64,000 nt of DNA from assembly GCA_028278525.1 (NCBI GenBank), contig JANQEE010000013.1, positions 287,398 to 351,397 on the forward strand, written 5' to 3'. A model generated the notes under the pieces. That model was not told the origin of the DNA. It was given only the letters and a program-made list of their open reading frames with translations, and did no database searches. How positions within the stretch are numbered: the stretch's first letter is position 1; each line of letters starts with the position of its first letter. Shown here piece by piece: positions 53,675-62,389 of the stretch. The position numbers were made by a program, and so were the translations under genes. Origin of the DNA: Minwuiaceae bacterium. GTDB taxonomy: Bacteria; Pseudomonadota; Alphaproteobacteria; Minwuiales; Minwuiaceae.

Positions 53675-54040
53675 ATGAGATATCTACTTCCAGCACTTCT
53701 CGCATTCGGTCTTCTCTTTCAGGCCGGGATGGCGTCGGCCCATCACGGATGGTCCTGGACAACCGGCGGCAATATCGAACTTGTCGGCATCGTCACCGCC
53801 GTCCGGCTCGGCAATCCGCATGGACTTCTCGAAGTCGACGTCGAAGGCGAAGTCTGGACGGTCGAGGTCGGTCAGCCCTGGCGCAACGAACGCGCCGGCC
53901 TGAAAGACGGCGACCTTGCGGAAGGCGTTGAAATCCGCGCGATCGGCCAACCTGCGGCGAACACCTCGGATCGGCGGCTCAAGGTCGAACGGCTCTTTCT
54001 CGGCGAGCGGGAGTACAACCTTTATCCCAATCGTGACTGA
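53675..54040 (+). CDS. DUF6152-family exported protein
   Basis: 121 residues: a signal peptide (cleavage after ASA, about residue 22) followed by HHGWSWTTGGNIELVGIV and a small beta-rich domain with LGNPHGLLEVDVEGEVW, the family pattern. AGGAGG precedes the ATG. Function unknown; relatives often occur near metal or respiratory genes. The retron cassette begins 200 bp downstream on the opposite strand. Confidence 0.85.
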   Translation: MRYLLPALLAFGLLFQAGMASAHHGWSWTTGGNIELVGIVTAVRLGNPHGLLEVDVEGEVWTVEVGQPWRNERAGLKDGDLAEGVEIRAIGQPAANTSDRRLKVERLFLGEREYNLYPNRD

Positions 54041-54242
54041 TGCGTCGTTACGGGGACAGTATACGTAACTAAACTGTCAGTATTGAGATCACCGATCACG
54101 CGGCGCCCAGGCATCGTGTATAGCGGCCGATGGGTTTGGGCGGATTTCGGGTCATTCGCCGCACTGCGGCTCTATTCGTACCCAGGGCGAGTTGCAGACA
54201 ATTCGGGCAGACGCCGCCGCACGTAGCCTCCTTCCTTCGCCA

Positions 54243-56015
54243 CTATGGCGCAACCGTTCCGCCCGATGATGCCGCCGCAGGCGCACTCGCCGGAACTACC
54301 GGGGCTGCAGAGAGAGCTGCGTAATGCTTCAGCACTTCTTCGATCCGGATCAGCAAATCCTCAAATCCCGAGAAATCGACAGTGCCTGCATTGGCTCGCA
54401 CTACGGATTCAGCAAAGGCGACCTTTCCGTAATGCGTGTCGTCGCCATGATCCTTCTTCGGATCGAAGGATTTGCCGTTCAGCTTGGTCGCCAGGAGCGC
54501 TGGCTGGAATAGATCTTCGATCTCACGCGGATGCGCTGCAGCCCCCTCGGGGACCTTCACGAGATAGAGGTTTTCACCGAGATAGTAGAATGGGTCGGTC
54601 GTGGTAGTGTTGACGTTTCGCTTACCCTTCGCTCCGGCATTCTTGAACACTTTTTTAGGTCCACCGTCATTGTCGCATAGAATAATCACGGGATTGGTCA
54701 TTGGCTTGTGAGCGTAGCGCTTGAGGTTGTTTGTATATCCCGCAATCAAAGATGCCTGTCCGGCTGCCCCGTGTCCAAGATTGAGAATATCGCGCGATGT
54801 ACCGGACGGCTTCAGGAAATGGACAAGACGAATGACCTTGCCGTCGTCCTCCTTCGCAAGAAGCGGGAACTTTTTGACAAGCGCCCGTATCGCGCATTGC
54901 AGATATGTTATGTCCGAGACCCCCTCTGTGACGATAAGCGGGGCCTTGGGTGCGGCAAAATACTTATAGAAAAGGAACTTCCGGTACAGCTCTTCGGGCG
55001 CGCGTGGTGGACTGAATTCACCAGCTTGCTTGGCGAGTTTATTAACCCTGAAGGACCGGTCGCGACGGGCTTTAACGAAGTAGATGTGGGAGAGCGTGCC
55101 CTCCAGCGGATTGAGGTTGTCCGTCCTCGTTCTCGCGTCCTCGCTAGGCTTATAATACGAACCCGTCTGGAAGACGGAGTTGCACATCGCCCGTGCGGCA
55201 CGGTAGTAATTCTGATTGATATTGGCTTTTTCGTTCACGACTAGCCCGGTGACGGTCTGCCGCGAGCGGCGCAAGGACATGCGAGTCTTCGAAGGATTGA
55301 TGAAGAAGCCAGTCTGCTCAATCGTTTTCCTGAGCTTTTTGCCCACTTCCCACTTTGCGCCATGAACATTCACAGCGATCTCCGTAGGGAAGAGCTTTTC
55401 ATTGGTTGAGAAGGTCAGATCGTCGGCATAGCGAGTGTAGGTGCAGCGCGTATCGCGCGCAAGCGCAAGGACCCGCGAGTCCAGGATGTTTCCGATGAGG
55501 TTGGAAATTACCGGAGAACAGGGGCTGCCCTGCGGCAGCGCGTTATCGTGGCAGGCTATCTGAGCGATGATAGTGGCGACCTTTGGCTCCAGGGCGAACA
55601 TCGTGTCATGAATGAAAAAGCCGCGCACGCGCCCAAAATTGACCGTCCCGAAAAAGTCTTCCAGATCAAGATTGAAAACGAAGCGCCGCCTCCGGTGCAC
55701 TTCGGCATTAGAGACAATGGTGCGTCCCTGATGGAATCCATGTGACGGAAACCAAAAGCGCGGGTTTTCTTTTTTGCGCTCGCGTACACAAGCATAGAGC
55801 ATTCCCGCCAGTCGGCCTTGCAGCAATGCGAGCTGTGGCTCAGGCGCATGAATCGTGCGGACCCCTCCGGACCTCTTGGGGATGTCAAAGGCCCGGTACT
55901 TCTTGCCCGAATCTATCTTGTAGAGGACGTAGCTGACGCCCTTCGGTGTGAAACCAAGCAGTTTGGCAAGATCGGTGAGGCTTTGCACCTTCTTCAGTTT
56001 ATCGAGGGCACTCAA
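54243..56015 (-). CDS. retron reverse transcriptase with C-terminal TOPRIM domain (Eco2/Ec67-like)
   Basis: 590 residues. The reverse transcriptase part (about 30-330) has Asp117 in NLDLEDFF, the YADD box at 196-199 and [13 protein letters not shown]. Two retron-specific motifs are present: NAxxH (NAEVH, 103-107) and VTG (255-257, TVTGLVVN). The C-terminal part has a TOPRIM-like pattern with Glu364 (VTEG) and the acidic pair Asp448/Asp450 (LCDND). Length and fusion match Retron-Eco2 (Ec67, about 586 residues). The RT makes msDNA from the ncRNA at 56036-56174, and the TOPRIM nuclease is the presumed toxic effector. The start is TTG, 20 bases after the ncRNA repeat a2, with no good ribosome site. 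AT-richer than the genome, hence probably acquired. Confidence 0.93.
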   Translation of the reverse strand: MSALDKLKKVQSLTDLAKLLGFTPKGVSYVLYKIDSGKKYRAFDIPKRSGGVRTIHAPEPQLALLQGRLAGMLYACVRERKKENPRFWFPSHGFHQGRTIVSNAEVHRRRRFVFNLDLEDFFGTVNFGRVRGFFIHDTMFALEPKVATIIAQIACHDNALPQGSPCSPVISNLIGNILDSRVLALARDTRCTYTRYADDLTFSTNEKLFPTEIAVNVHGAKWEVGKKLRKTIEQTGFFINPSKTRMSLRRSRQTVTGLVVNEKANINQNYYRAARAMCNSVFQTGSYYKPSEDARTRTDNLNPLEGTLSHIYFVKARRDRSFRVNKLAKQAGEFSPPRAPEELYRKFLFYKYFAAPKAPLIVTEGVSDITYLQCAIRALVKKFPLLAKEDDGKVIRLVHFLKPSGTSRDILNLGHGAAGQASLIAGYTNNLKRYAHKPMTNPVIILCDNDGGPKKVFKNAGAKGKRNVNTTTTDPFYYLGENLYLVKVPEGAAAHPREIEDLFQPALLATKLNGKSFDPKKDHGDDTHYGKVAFAESVVRANAGTVDFSGFEDLLIRIEEVLKHYAALSAAPVVPASAPAAASSGGTVAP

Positions 56016-56035
56016 AACGATAGCCTATGGATTGG

Positions 56036-56174
56036 GTGCTTACGGGCACTCTTACGCGAACGTAGGCGATACAGCGTAAAGCCGAAATATCGCAAGGGTA
56101 CTTTGAGGTAAGCAGCCCGCCTACCATTGTTGTCATTTGCCGCGATGCGCAGCAGGAAGTCTGCCCGTAAGCAC
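56036..56174 (-). ncRNA. candidate retron msr-msd RNA
   Basis: On the minus strand a1, GTGCTTACGGGCA (56174-56162), and a2, TGCCCGTAAGCAC (56048-56036), are perfect 13-bp reverse complements that bracket 139 nt directly upstream of the RT gene. After a1 comes AGACTT, so G at 56161 is the probable branching guanosine of the msr. Two msr hairpins follow: TGCTGCG/CGCGGCA and GGTAGGC/GCTTACC, each seven pairs with a wobble. The msd part contains the inverted pair GCGATA/TATCGC. Length, order and the end GAGTGCC resemble the Ec67 RNA as I remember it. Confidence 0.82.
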
Positions 56175-56178
56175 TTGC

Positions 56179-56208
56179 AACATAGTGATAACTCTTCCTG
56201 TCTGACAA
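56179..56208 (-). promoter_or_regulatory. promoter for the retron RNA and RT
   Basis: TTGTCA (56208-56203), an 18-base spacer and TATGTT (56184-56179) form a good sigma70-type promoter on the minus strand. Its start would fall at about 56174-56172, exactly the first bases of a1, which is where a retron RNA should begin. Confidence 0.6.
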
Positions 56209-56240
56209 GTCCGAGCACACACGGAGGCCGCCACGCCCGC

Positions 56241-57233
56241 TCAAAAGGGGATGTCATCGTCCGGCTCCGGCGTTGGGGGCAGCGCTGATGCAGGAAGCTG
56301 CGTGTTCGTCACGACAAAGAGGTTCAGGATGTCATCCTTGTCCATGAACATGACTTGCGAACGCTTGGTCGCGTCCAGCTTGGAGCCTAGCCAGTTCTTC
56401 GCGGCTTTTGTGATCTCGCCGCCGCAGGCAATGAATGCATGATCGACTAAGACGCGCCGCGAGACTTCGGGATCGAAAATTTCGTGGCCCAGCATCATCG
56501 TCGTCTGGTTCAGAATTTCCGCGATGTTGGCGTTGGACGCGCCTGAGCGCCCTGAGGCGTCGAGCTTGCCCTTCTTCGCCTGTAGCCCGAAATACAGGAC
56601 GTGCTGTGTGGGCAGGGCGTAGCGCATCCAAAGGTCTTTGCCGTATTCAAGCGCCTTGTCCTTGTGCCCGGTGACGCTGACTCGATGGAAGCCAAGCTGA
56701 CGAAAGAGCGGCACTAGCACTTCTTCGATGAGCTGATCTTCGCTGCAAGTCGCTAGGAATACCTCCAAACATTCGCGGCGCTTCAGTTCGTCCGCTGATA
56801 GTGGCCGGTGTGGATTTGCCTGCGGCGCGAGAGTCTGGCTGGTGCCGGTGTGGCGGAGATAGCAAATTCGGTCTTCGCCGTAGAAAGCTTCGAGGTTTTC
56901 GCGAGTAAGGGCCGCATTCAGCATTTCCAGTGCCATCGGCCTTTCAGCTCCCTCGTTCTGGGCATCACCTTGGTCCATGAGCGTGGCAATGACGCGCAAA
57001 AAACTGTCCGGCGGCGTGCGCGGGTCAGAGCGTGGCTCGGACAGTATCTTCCCCAGTGTATCGGCCACCCACCGTTTACGCGTCGAGCCGTCATGCACAT
57101 ACTCGGTCTCGGCGTCTGCAAAGAACTCGCTCAAGTATGAGCTGCTACGGTACGGGAAAACCGATGTTTCGGGTTCAAAGTTACCGCAGATCATATCTGC
57201 GATCTGTTCCAAGGTGCGGCGCCTAAATTTCAT
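56241..57233 (-). CDS. AbiJ-N-like protein with PD-(D/E)xK (Mrr-like) nuclease domain
   Basis: 330 residues. The N-terminal part (about 1-130) contains FPYRSSSYLSEFF and YVHDGSTRKRWV, which resembles the AbiJ N-terminal domain family of abortive-infection proteins. The C-terminal part (about 160-290) fits a Mrr-like nuclease: Glu170/171, then GKD with Asp200, then QAK with Gln218 and Lys220 as the metal/catalytic core. The gene precedes the retron RNA by 67 bp in the same direction and shares the AT-rich composition. It may be an accessory effector or an independent defence gene. No ribosome site is visible before the ATG. Confidence 0.78.
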   Translation of the reverse strand: MKFRRRTLEQIADMICGNFEPETSVFPYRSSSYLSEFFADAETEYVHDGSTRKRWVADTLGKILSEPRSDPRTPPDSFLRVIATLMDQGDAQNEGAERPMALEMLNAALTRENLEAFYGEDRICYLRHTGTSQTLAPQANPHRPLSADELKRRECLEVFLATCSEDQLIEEVLVPLFRQLGFHRVSVTGHKDKALEYGKDLWMRYALPTQHVLYFGLQAKKGKLDASGRSGASNANIAEILNQTTMMLGHEIFDPEVSRRVLVDHAFIACGGEITKAAKNWLGSKLDATKRSQVMFMDKDDILNLFVVTNTQLPASALPPTPEPDDDIPF

Positions 57234-57815
57234 TGATCTATCTAATTAGTACTGTGCTCGGCATTGGTAGCGTAATTGGGGGTTCAAACTCTGAAAACCA
57301 TGTTCGCGGACTCCGGAGCTTGCAACGACATTTCATTGTCGCGACGGCGGTTGGGGAAACAAAACAATGGAAGTGGGCACCAAACACTTATCGTTGCTGC
57401 GCAGCAGCGAAGCAAGCTATCTTCAAAGCTGGCTTTGGTCCGGTTTTTCGAACTCGTGACAGAGTGACGAACGTCTCAGTTGGGCTTAATGCGGTCGTTG
57501 CATGTTTGAAAAGGCATGACCGTTCCTGGCCGAAGGCTGCCATTACCCTCGAACCATGTCGAATGAACGACTTGGGTCATTCCCAGCCAACAGGCCCCGC
57601 ACATCGAATGATGCTCAGGACGGGCGGCGCGTCTACCGGCTTCAAAGTCGCCGCGCCATCCGGTTCTCGGTGGCTGCGCGCCACCGGTAGGCGGAACATC
57701 GCCGCCGCCCGGGCGGCCATCGACACTGGCTCGTTGAACCACCATATGTCGCCCAGCGGGCCGCAATGAGCGCCCGATAGTGGAATCGCCCGGAACAAAC
57801 GTGTGAAATCACGCC
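57234..57815. other. gene-free stretch beside the retron cassette
   Basis: 582 bp with no credible gene. Open frames here have poor codon use and no ribosome sites. The only interpretable content is a decayed 3' end of a hydroxyacid dehydrogenase gene at 57619-57729. The left part (to about 57480) is AT-richer like the cassette, so the acquired segment probably ends near 57.5 kb. Confidence 0.6.
57619..57729 (-). pseudogene. remnant of the 3' end of a 3-hydroxyisobutyrate-dehydrogenase-type gene
   Basis: On the minus strand this encodes PVSMAARAAAMFRLPVAR, then SHREPDGAATLKPVDAPPV, which aligns without gaps to the last 37 residues of the intact dehydrogenase at 60477-61355 (PTPMAAQAATMFRLLVAR ... 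LDGAAILKLYDEPPV). Nothing of the upstream 255 codons remains, and it reads on past the original stop position. It is a truncated, decayed duplicate. Confidence 0.8.
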
Positions 57816-59174
57816 ATGCCAAGCGATACCGATAACCAGCAGGCCCGCCTCGCCGAGACCTTTCGCGAAGCCGAGCAGGCCGGCCTGCGCATCGCCATCA
57901 AGGGTCGTCTGGTGGCCTTGGCGTTACTCGGCGCCTTTCTGGTCCTGTCGCGCATACGCATCCCCGAGCATGCGTTGGATCTCGGTCTCGGCATCGCCGG
58001 CTTTGCCGCCCTCGGCCTCATCCATTTCGTCCTGATCGGCACGCGTTACGACCGGGCCTGGCTCAAATACGCCTTCATAACCCTCGACATCGCGATCCTG
58101 TCGCTGCTCATGGCCACGCAGCCGCTCTACGACACCGTCGACGTGCCCCAGGCGATGTCGTTTCGCAACTCCGTCTTTCCGTTCTATTTCCTGATCCTGG
58201 GCATCGCCGCCTTCAGCTTCTCGCCGGGCCTTGTGGTCTGGGCCGGTTTCATGGTGGTGGCCGGTTGGCTCGGCGCCTTCGCCTGGGCGATCCGCGACAT
58301 GCCGGTGCGATTCGACTGGGGCGACATCGGCACCGCGCCGACCACCGAGCAGTTCCTCACGATCTTCCTCAACCCCAATTTCATCGGCACCGGCAGCCGA
58401 ATTCAGGAGGCCCTTGCCTACCTGTTGGTGGCGGTGCTCATCGCCGCCGTCATGTGGCGGGCGCGGCGTACGGTGCGCCACCAGTTGGAGCTGGTCGAGG
58501 AACGGCAGACGATCACGGACGTTTTCGGCCGCTACGTGCCTAGGACCGTCGCCGACGCGCTGATCAGCGACCGCGGCCTGCTGGAACCGGTCGAGGGTAC
58601 GGCGACGGTGCTGTTCATCGACGTCGCCGGCTTCACCACGATGACCGAGGCGAGCGGGCCCCGCCACGTGGTCGGCGTGTTGAACGCCTTCTTCGATCAG
58701 GCGACCGAGACCGTCAACCGCTACGATGGCGTCGTCACCCAATTCATCGGCGACGCCATCATGGCGACGTTCAACCTGCCGGCCAAAGACCCGGCGCATG
58801 CCGCCAAGGCCGTTTCTGCCGCCCTCGATATCGTCGACCTGGCGGCCAATCGGACATTCAACAACGAGCAACTGGCGATCCGGGCCGGCATCGCGACCGG
58901 GCCTGTGATCGCCGGCAGCGTCGGCGGCGGCGGCCGGCAGTCCTATTCGCTCTATGGCGACACCGTAAACCTCTCCGCCCGGCTCGAGGCGCTGAACAAG
59001 CAATACGGCACACAGATCCTGATCGACGCCGCCACGGTCGAGCGCCTGCCCGATATTCCGTTACACGAGATCGGCCGCATCGACGTGCGCGGCTTCTCCG
59101 ACCCGGTCGCCGTCTTCACGCCGATTGCGGAGACCGGCGCGGCGTTACGGCTTGGAACGGGCCGGTCGGGATAA
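57816..59174 (+). CDS. class III adenylate/guanylate cyclase with membrane domain
   Basis: 452 residues. The N-terminal half has about six membrane helices (within 28-215); a linker leads to a class III cyclase catalytic domain (about 260-440). Metal-binding Asp269 (FIDVAGFT) and Asp313 (QFIGDAIMATF) are present, and the GDTVNLSARLE segment supplies the transition-state Asn and Arg. It should make cAMP (or cGMP) in response to a membrane signal. The start ATG is the first in frame. It is convergent with the MFS gene. Confidence 0.9.
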   Translation: MPSDTDNQQARLAETFREAEQAGLRIAIKGRLVALALLGAFLVLSRIRIPEHALDLGLGIAGFAALGLIHFVLIGTRYDRAWLKYAFITLDIAILSLLMATQPLYDTVDVPQAMSFRNSVFPFYFLILGIAAFSFSPGLVVWAGFMVVAGWLGAFAWAIRDMPVRFDWGDIGTAPTTEQFLTIFLNPNFIGTGSRIQEALAYLLVAVLIAAVMWRARRTVRHQLELVEERQTITDVFGRYVPRTVADALISDRGLLEPVEGTATVLFIDVAGFTTMTEASGPRHVVGVLNAFFDQATETVNRYDGVVTQFIGDAIMATFNLPAKDPAHAAKAVSAALDIVDLAANRTFNNEQLAIRAGIATGPVIAGSVGGGGRQSYSLYGDTVNLSARLEALNKQYGTQILIDAATVERLPDIPLHEIGRIDVRGFSDPVAVFTPIAETGAALRLGTGRSG

Positions 59175-59214
59175 GGCCGGGAAGGAACGAGACGTGTACT
59201 CATAACTGCAGATC

Positions 59215-60402
59215 CTAAGCATCGCTCCCGCTCGCCGCTGGAAGAAAGAAATACTCATGGCCGACGCCCTTTAACAGCAACATGGCAGGCAGAAGCAGTG
59301 CGATAGCGACCGCACCGAGAAATGTGTAGCCGAAGGCATCGATGGTCAGAGCGCTCGCGAACGAGCCAAGGGTCAGCCCGATATAGGATGCAGACGTATT
59401 GAATCCGAATACGAGGCTGCGATCATCGGGATCGGCAATTCGCGAAAGCAAAACGATCTGCGGCGGGCGAAACAGCGTCCCGAAGAAAGCGATCGAGGCG
59501 AACAAGGCGGCTGCGATATATGCGTTCACTTGGAATGAAAGTACGAACAGCGTGATTGTTAGGCCGGCCATACTAATCCTCAACGGAGCCCTTAGCGGTG
59601 CACGGTCGGACCAAAGCCCGGCCAGGTGATTGCCTATGACGCCGGCAATTCCGAAGCCGGCCAGCACGGCCGGGAGATGGGATTGGGGAAGCTCGAAATG
59701 ATGCACGAGTATCGGGGCCATCGCGGCAAGAAACACGAACTGCGAAGCGAGCTGGAATATAGCGGCGCCGAATGTAGCCAGCAGAGGTAAATTGCTGAGA
59801 AGTCTAACGGATTTAGTGAGTGATTGCGGGCCCGATGGGGCCAGAGAAGGCAAAATTGCCATCGCCATCGCTGACGTAACGACGGCGGCCGCGGCAAAGA
59901 CGTAGAAAGTGGCTCTCCATCCGGCAACGAGGGTGATTTGGGTCCCGAGCGGGACACCTATCAAACTCGCAAGTGTGAAGCCGAGAAAGACGATCGCAAT
60001 CGCGCGTCCGCGCTCTTCCGGAAGCACAAGCTCGACCGCTGCCGCCAAAGCGGCCGGCGTTACCAGCGCCGCGCCGACTGCCGTGATGCCGCGAGCGGCA
60101 AACAGAACGGTTCCGCTGTGGGCAATGCCGCTGAGTAGAAGACCGCAACCTAGGATGAGGCCGCCCAGCACAATCGCCGTTCGCGGGCCGATGCGGCCGC
60201 CGATCAGAAACTGGAACATCGGAGCGAGGATGGCGTAAGGCAGCGCGAATGAGGTGATCAAATAGCCGGCGCTGCCGGGCGGCAATCCAAGCGCTTCCGT
60301 GACCTCTGCGCCAATTCCCAACACGACGAGGGAAGCCCCGGCAATCGTGAACATCGCGACGGAAAGAAGGGCGAATGACGCGTAGTGCGCGCGGATCGAC
60401 AT
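59215..60402 (-). CDS. MFS transporter (drug-efflux-like)
   Basis: 395 residues with twelve membrane helices; the helix 2-3 loop (FLIGGRIGPRTAIVLGG) is a relaxed motif A. It is closest to the DHA1 drug-efflux group (AraJ/YdhP-like). The GC content is lower than that of the flanking operon genes. It is convergent with the cyclase gene and follows, after 74 bp, the dehydrogenase/pdxA operon on the same strand. Substrate unknown. Confidence 0.88.
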   Translation of the reverse strand: MSIRAHYASFALLSVAMFTIAGASLVVLGIGAEVTEALGLPPGSAGYLITSFALPYAILAPMFQFLIGGRIGPRTAIVLGGLILGCGLLLSGIAHSGTVLFAARGITAVGAALVTPAALAAAVELVLPEERGRAIAIVFLGFTLASLIGVPLGTQITLVAGWRATFYVFAAAAVVTSAMAMAILPSLAPSGPQSLTKSVRLLSNLPLLATFGAAIFQLASQFVFLAAMAPILVHHFELPQSHLPAVLAGFGIAGVIGNHLAGLWSDRAPLRAPLRISMAGLTITLFVLSFQVNAYIAAALFASIAFFGTLFRPPQIVLLSRIADPDDRSLVFGFNTSASYIGLTLGSFASALTIDAFGYTFLGAVAIALLLPAMLLLKGVGHEYFFLPAASGSDA

Positions 60403-60476
60403 GGCGGGGGGTTACTCAATCATTGGCTTGCGGACCGGTTCCTGCCGGCCATTAAGGCATAGCCTCCGTCTCCGGC

Positions 60477-61355
60477 CTAGACAGGCGGCTCGTCGTACAG
60501 CTTCAGGATCGCCGCGCCGTCCAGCTCGCCGTGGCCGCGCGCCACCAGCAGGCGGAACATCGTCGCCGCCTGGGCGGCCATCGGCGTCGGCGTCCTGGTC
60601 TGTTTCGCCAGGTCGTGGACCATGTCCAGGTCCTTCAGCACCTGCCGCGCGAAACCGGCCGGCGCGAAGTCGCGCGCCAGCATGCGCGGATAGAGCGCTT
60701 TCAGCAGGTTCGATCCCGCGTGCCCGTCGGCCAGCGCCTCCGGGATCTTGGCCGCGTCGATCTCGCCGTTCTCCGCCAGTTTCAGCGCCTCCGCCAGCAC
60801 GCAGTAGTTGGTCAGCACCAGCACCTGGTTGACCATTTTCGCCACCTGGCCGGCGCCGACCGGGCCGAAATGGGTGAAGCGCGCCGCCAGGTCCGCCATC
60901 ACCGGCTCGGCTTTCGCGATCGCCGCCGGCGCGCCGCCGGCCATGATGGCCAGCGTGCCGGCCGCCGCCGCGGGCGGGCCGCCGGAAACCGGCGCGTCGA
61001 TCCAGGCCATGCCGGTCGCCGCCAGGCGCGCGGCCATGTCCTTGGTCGCGTCGACCTCGGTCGTGGAATGATCGATCAGCAGCTTGTCCCCGCCGCCCGC
61101 CTCGGCCACGCCATGCGCGCCGAACACCGCGTCTTCCACCGCCGCGGTCGAGGTGACGCAGACCAGCACGATATCGGCCGCCTCAGCCACGGTTGCCGGC
61201 GAGACGGCCGGGCGCACGCCCCAGGCCTCCGCCGCCTCGATCTTCTCCAGGTCGATGTCGTAGCCGGTGACGTCGTAGCCGCATTTGATCAGCCGACCGG
61301 TGAAGGCCGCGCCCATCAGGCCGAGCCCGATGAAGCCGATTGCCGGTTTATCCAT
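60477..61355 (-). CDS. NAD(P)-dependent beta-hydroxyacid dehydrogenase (3-hydroxyisobutyrate dehydrogenase family)
   Basis: 292 residues: a Rossmann motif GFIGLGLMG (7-15), the substrate loop DAPVSGG (120-126, Ser124) and catalytic Lys173 (GAGQVAKMVNQ), the signature of HIBADH/tartronate-semialdehyde reductase enzymes. It overlaps the pdxA stop by eight bases and so is co-translated with it. In other bacteria a PdxA2-type enzyme and such a dehydrogenase act together in four-carbon acid sugar breakdown, a plausible role here. A decayed copy of its 3' end lies at 57619-57729. Confidence 0.92.
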   Translation of the reverse strand: MDKPAIGFIGLGLMGAAFTGRLIKCGYDVTGYDIDLEKIEAAEAWGVRPAVSPATVAEAADIVLVCVTSTAAVEDAVFGAHGVAEAGGGDKLLIDHSTTEVDATKDMAARLAATGMAWIDAPVSGGPPAAAAGTLAIMAGGAPAAIAKAEPVMADLAARFTHFGPVGAGQVAKMVNQVLVLTNYCVLAEALKLAENGEIDAAKIPEALADGHAGSNLLKALYPRMLARDFAPAGFARQVLKDLDMVHDLAKQTRTPTPMAAQAATMFRLLVARGHGELDGAAILKLYDEPPV

Positions 61356-62304
61356 TGTCCTGCTCTCGCCTTTCCGCCATCCGCGCGCACAGCATCACGG
61401 CACGCCTTAAGGATTCGGGGTTGGCCACGCCCCGGCCGACGATGTCGTAGGCCGTGCCGTGGCCGCAGGTGGTCACCGCCACCGGCAGCCCGCCGAGCAC
61501 GGTGACGCCGCGGCCGAAGCCCATCAACTTCATCGCGATCTGGCCCTGGTCGTGATACATGGTCACCACCGCCGCGTAGGCGCCGTCCCGCGCCTTTACG
61601 AAAACCGTATCGGGTGAATGCGGCCCGGACGCGTCGATGCCGTCGCGCCGCGCCCGTTCTATCGCCGGCCCGATCACCTCGATCTCCTCTGACCCGAAAT
61701 TGCCGCCGTCGCCCGCATGCGGGTTGAGCGCGGCGACGGCGAGCTTCGGTTCGGCATGACCGGCCGCAACCAACGCGTCGTTTGCGAAGCGGATCGCATC
61801 GTAGACCGCGGGTTCGGTGATCAGGTCGCCGACGTCGCGCAGCGCCACATGCGACGTCACCCGCGACGTCCAGAGGTCGTCCAGCACATTCAGCTCGCCG
61901 ATGGTGCAGTCGTAGTTCAGTTCGTGCGCCAGGAACCGCATCTCGTCCTCGAAGGCGAGGCCGCCCAGATGCATCGCCTGCTTGTTGAGCGGCGCGAACA
62001 CCACGCCGTCGATGTCGCCCGCCTCAGCCATCCGCGCCGCATGCGCCAGGGTCGCCAGCACCTCGCGCCCCGCCGCCGCCGTCGCCTCGCCCGGCGTGAT
62101 CGCCGCGTCCGGCTCCGGCGCGAATACCGACAACGCGACCGGGCCGCCCCCGACAATCGCCCGGCCGTGGTCGAAGACCCGCGGATCGCCGATCACCACG
62201 AGTTGGGCGTGATCATGAACCTCGCCGTCGGCCAACAGCCTGGCGACCAGTTCCGGCCCGATGCCGTTGCGGTCGCCGAGCAACAAACCCAGTTTCGATT
62301 TCAC
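61348..62304 (-). CDS. pdxA: PdxA family dehydrogenase (4-hydroxythreonine-4-phosphate or four-carbon-acid phosphate type)
   Basis: 318 residues from the GTG at 62304, preceded by GGGAGGG. Metal ligands His152 (SHVAL), His196 (NPHAGDGG) and His251 (YHDQGQ) are conserved, along with the LGDRNGIGPEL start. PdxA makes the precursor of pyridoxal phosphate; the close PdxA2 paralogues act on D-threonate or D-erythronate 4-phosphate. Pairing with a hydroxyacid dehydrogenase gene favours the PdxA2 role, so the symbol is provisional. It is divergent from the AMP-ligase gene. Confidence 0.87.
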   Translation of the reverse strand: MKSKLGLLLGDRNGIGPELVARLLADGEVHDHAQLVVIGDPRVFDHGRAIVGGGPVALSVFAPEPDAAITPGEATAAAGREVLATLAHAARMAEAGDIDGVVFAPLNKQAMHLGGLAFEDEMRFLAHELNYDCTIGELNVLDDLWTSRVTSHVALRDVGDLITEPAVYDAIRFANDALVAAGHAEPKLAVAALNPHAGDGGNFGSEEIEVIGPAIERARRDGIDASGPHSPDTVFVKARDGAYAAVVTMYHDQGQIAMKLMGFGRGVTVLGGLPVAVTTCGHGTAYDIVGRGVANPESLRRAVMLCARMAERREQDNG

Positions 62305-62389
62305 CGATCCCTCCCAGCCATGGCGCGCTCTCAACTTTGCGGCGCAATCATACTAGACTCCCGACAAACAGTATTGGGGAGAGGACAAT

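Larger units (their letters stand above)
48341..54058. repeat. scattered GGGGACA repeat units
   Basis: Short intergenic units share the core GGGGACA, often in AATTCCGGGGACA or AAAAAGGGGACA context. They begin at 48341, 48982, 52849, 52977 (inverted, TGTCCCC), 53537 and 54052, and a GGGACA variant occurs at 52927. All fall outside genes; the coordinates given here span the whole set. Such units resemble, from memory, relics associated with RAYT/IS200-like transposases, but no transposase gene is present. Confidence 0.5.

Noticed and set aside
54708..55244. Plus-strand open frame of 178 codons opposite the retron RT gene
   Set aside because: Its sequence is the antisense of conserved RT and TOPRIM segments; there is no independent coding evidence.
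57233..57769. A 178-codon plus-strand open frame beside the retron cassette
   Set aside because: No ribosome site, mixed codon use, and its right half is antisense to the dehydrogenase remnant.
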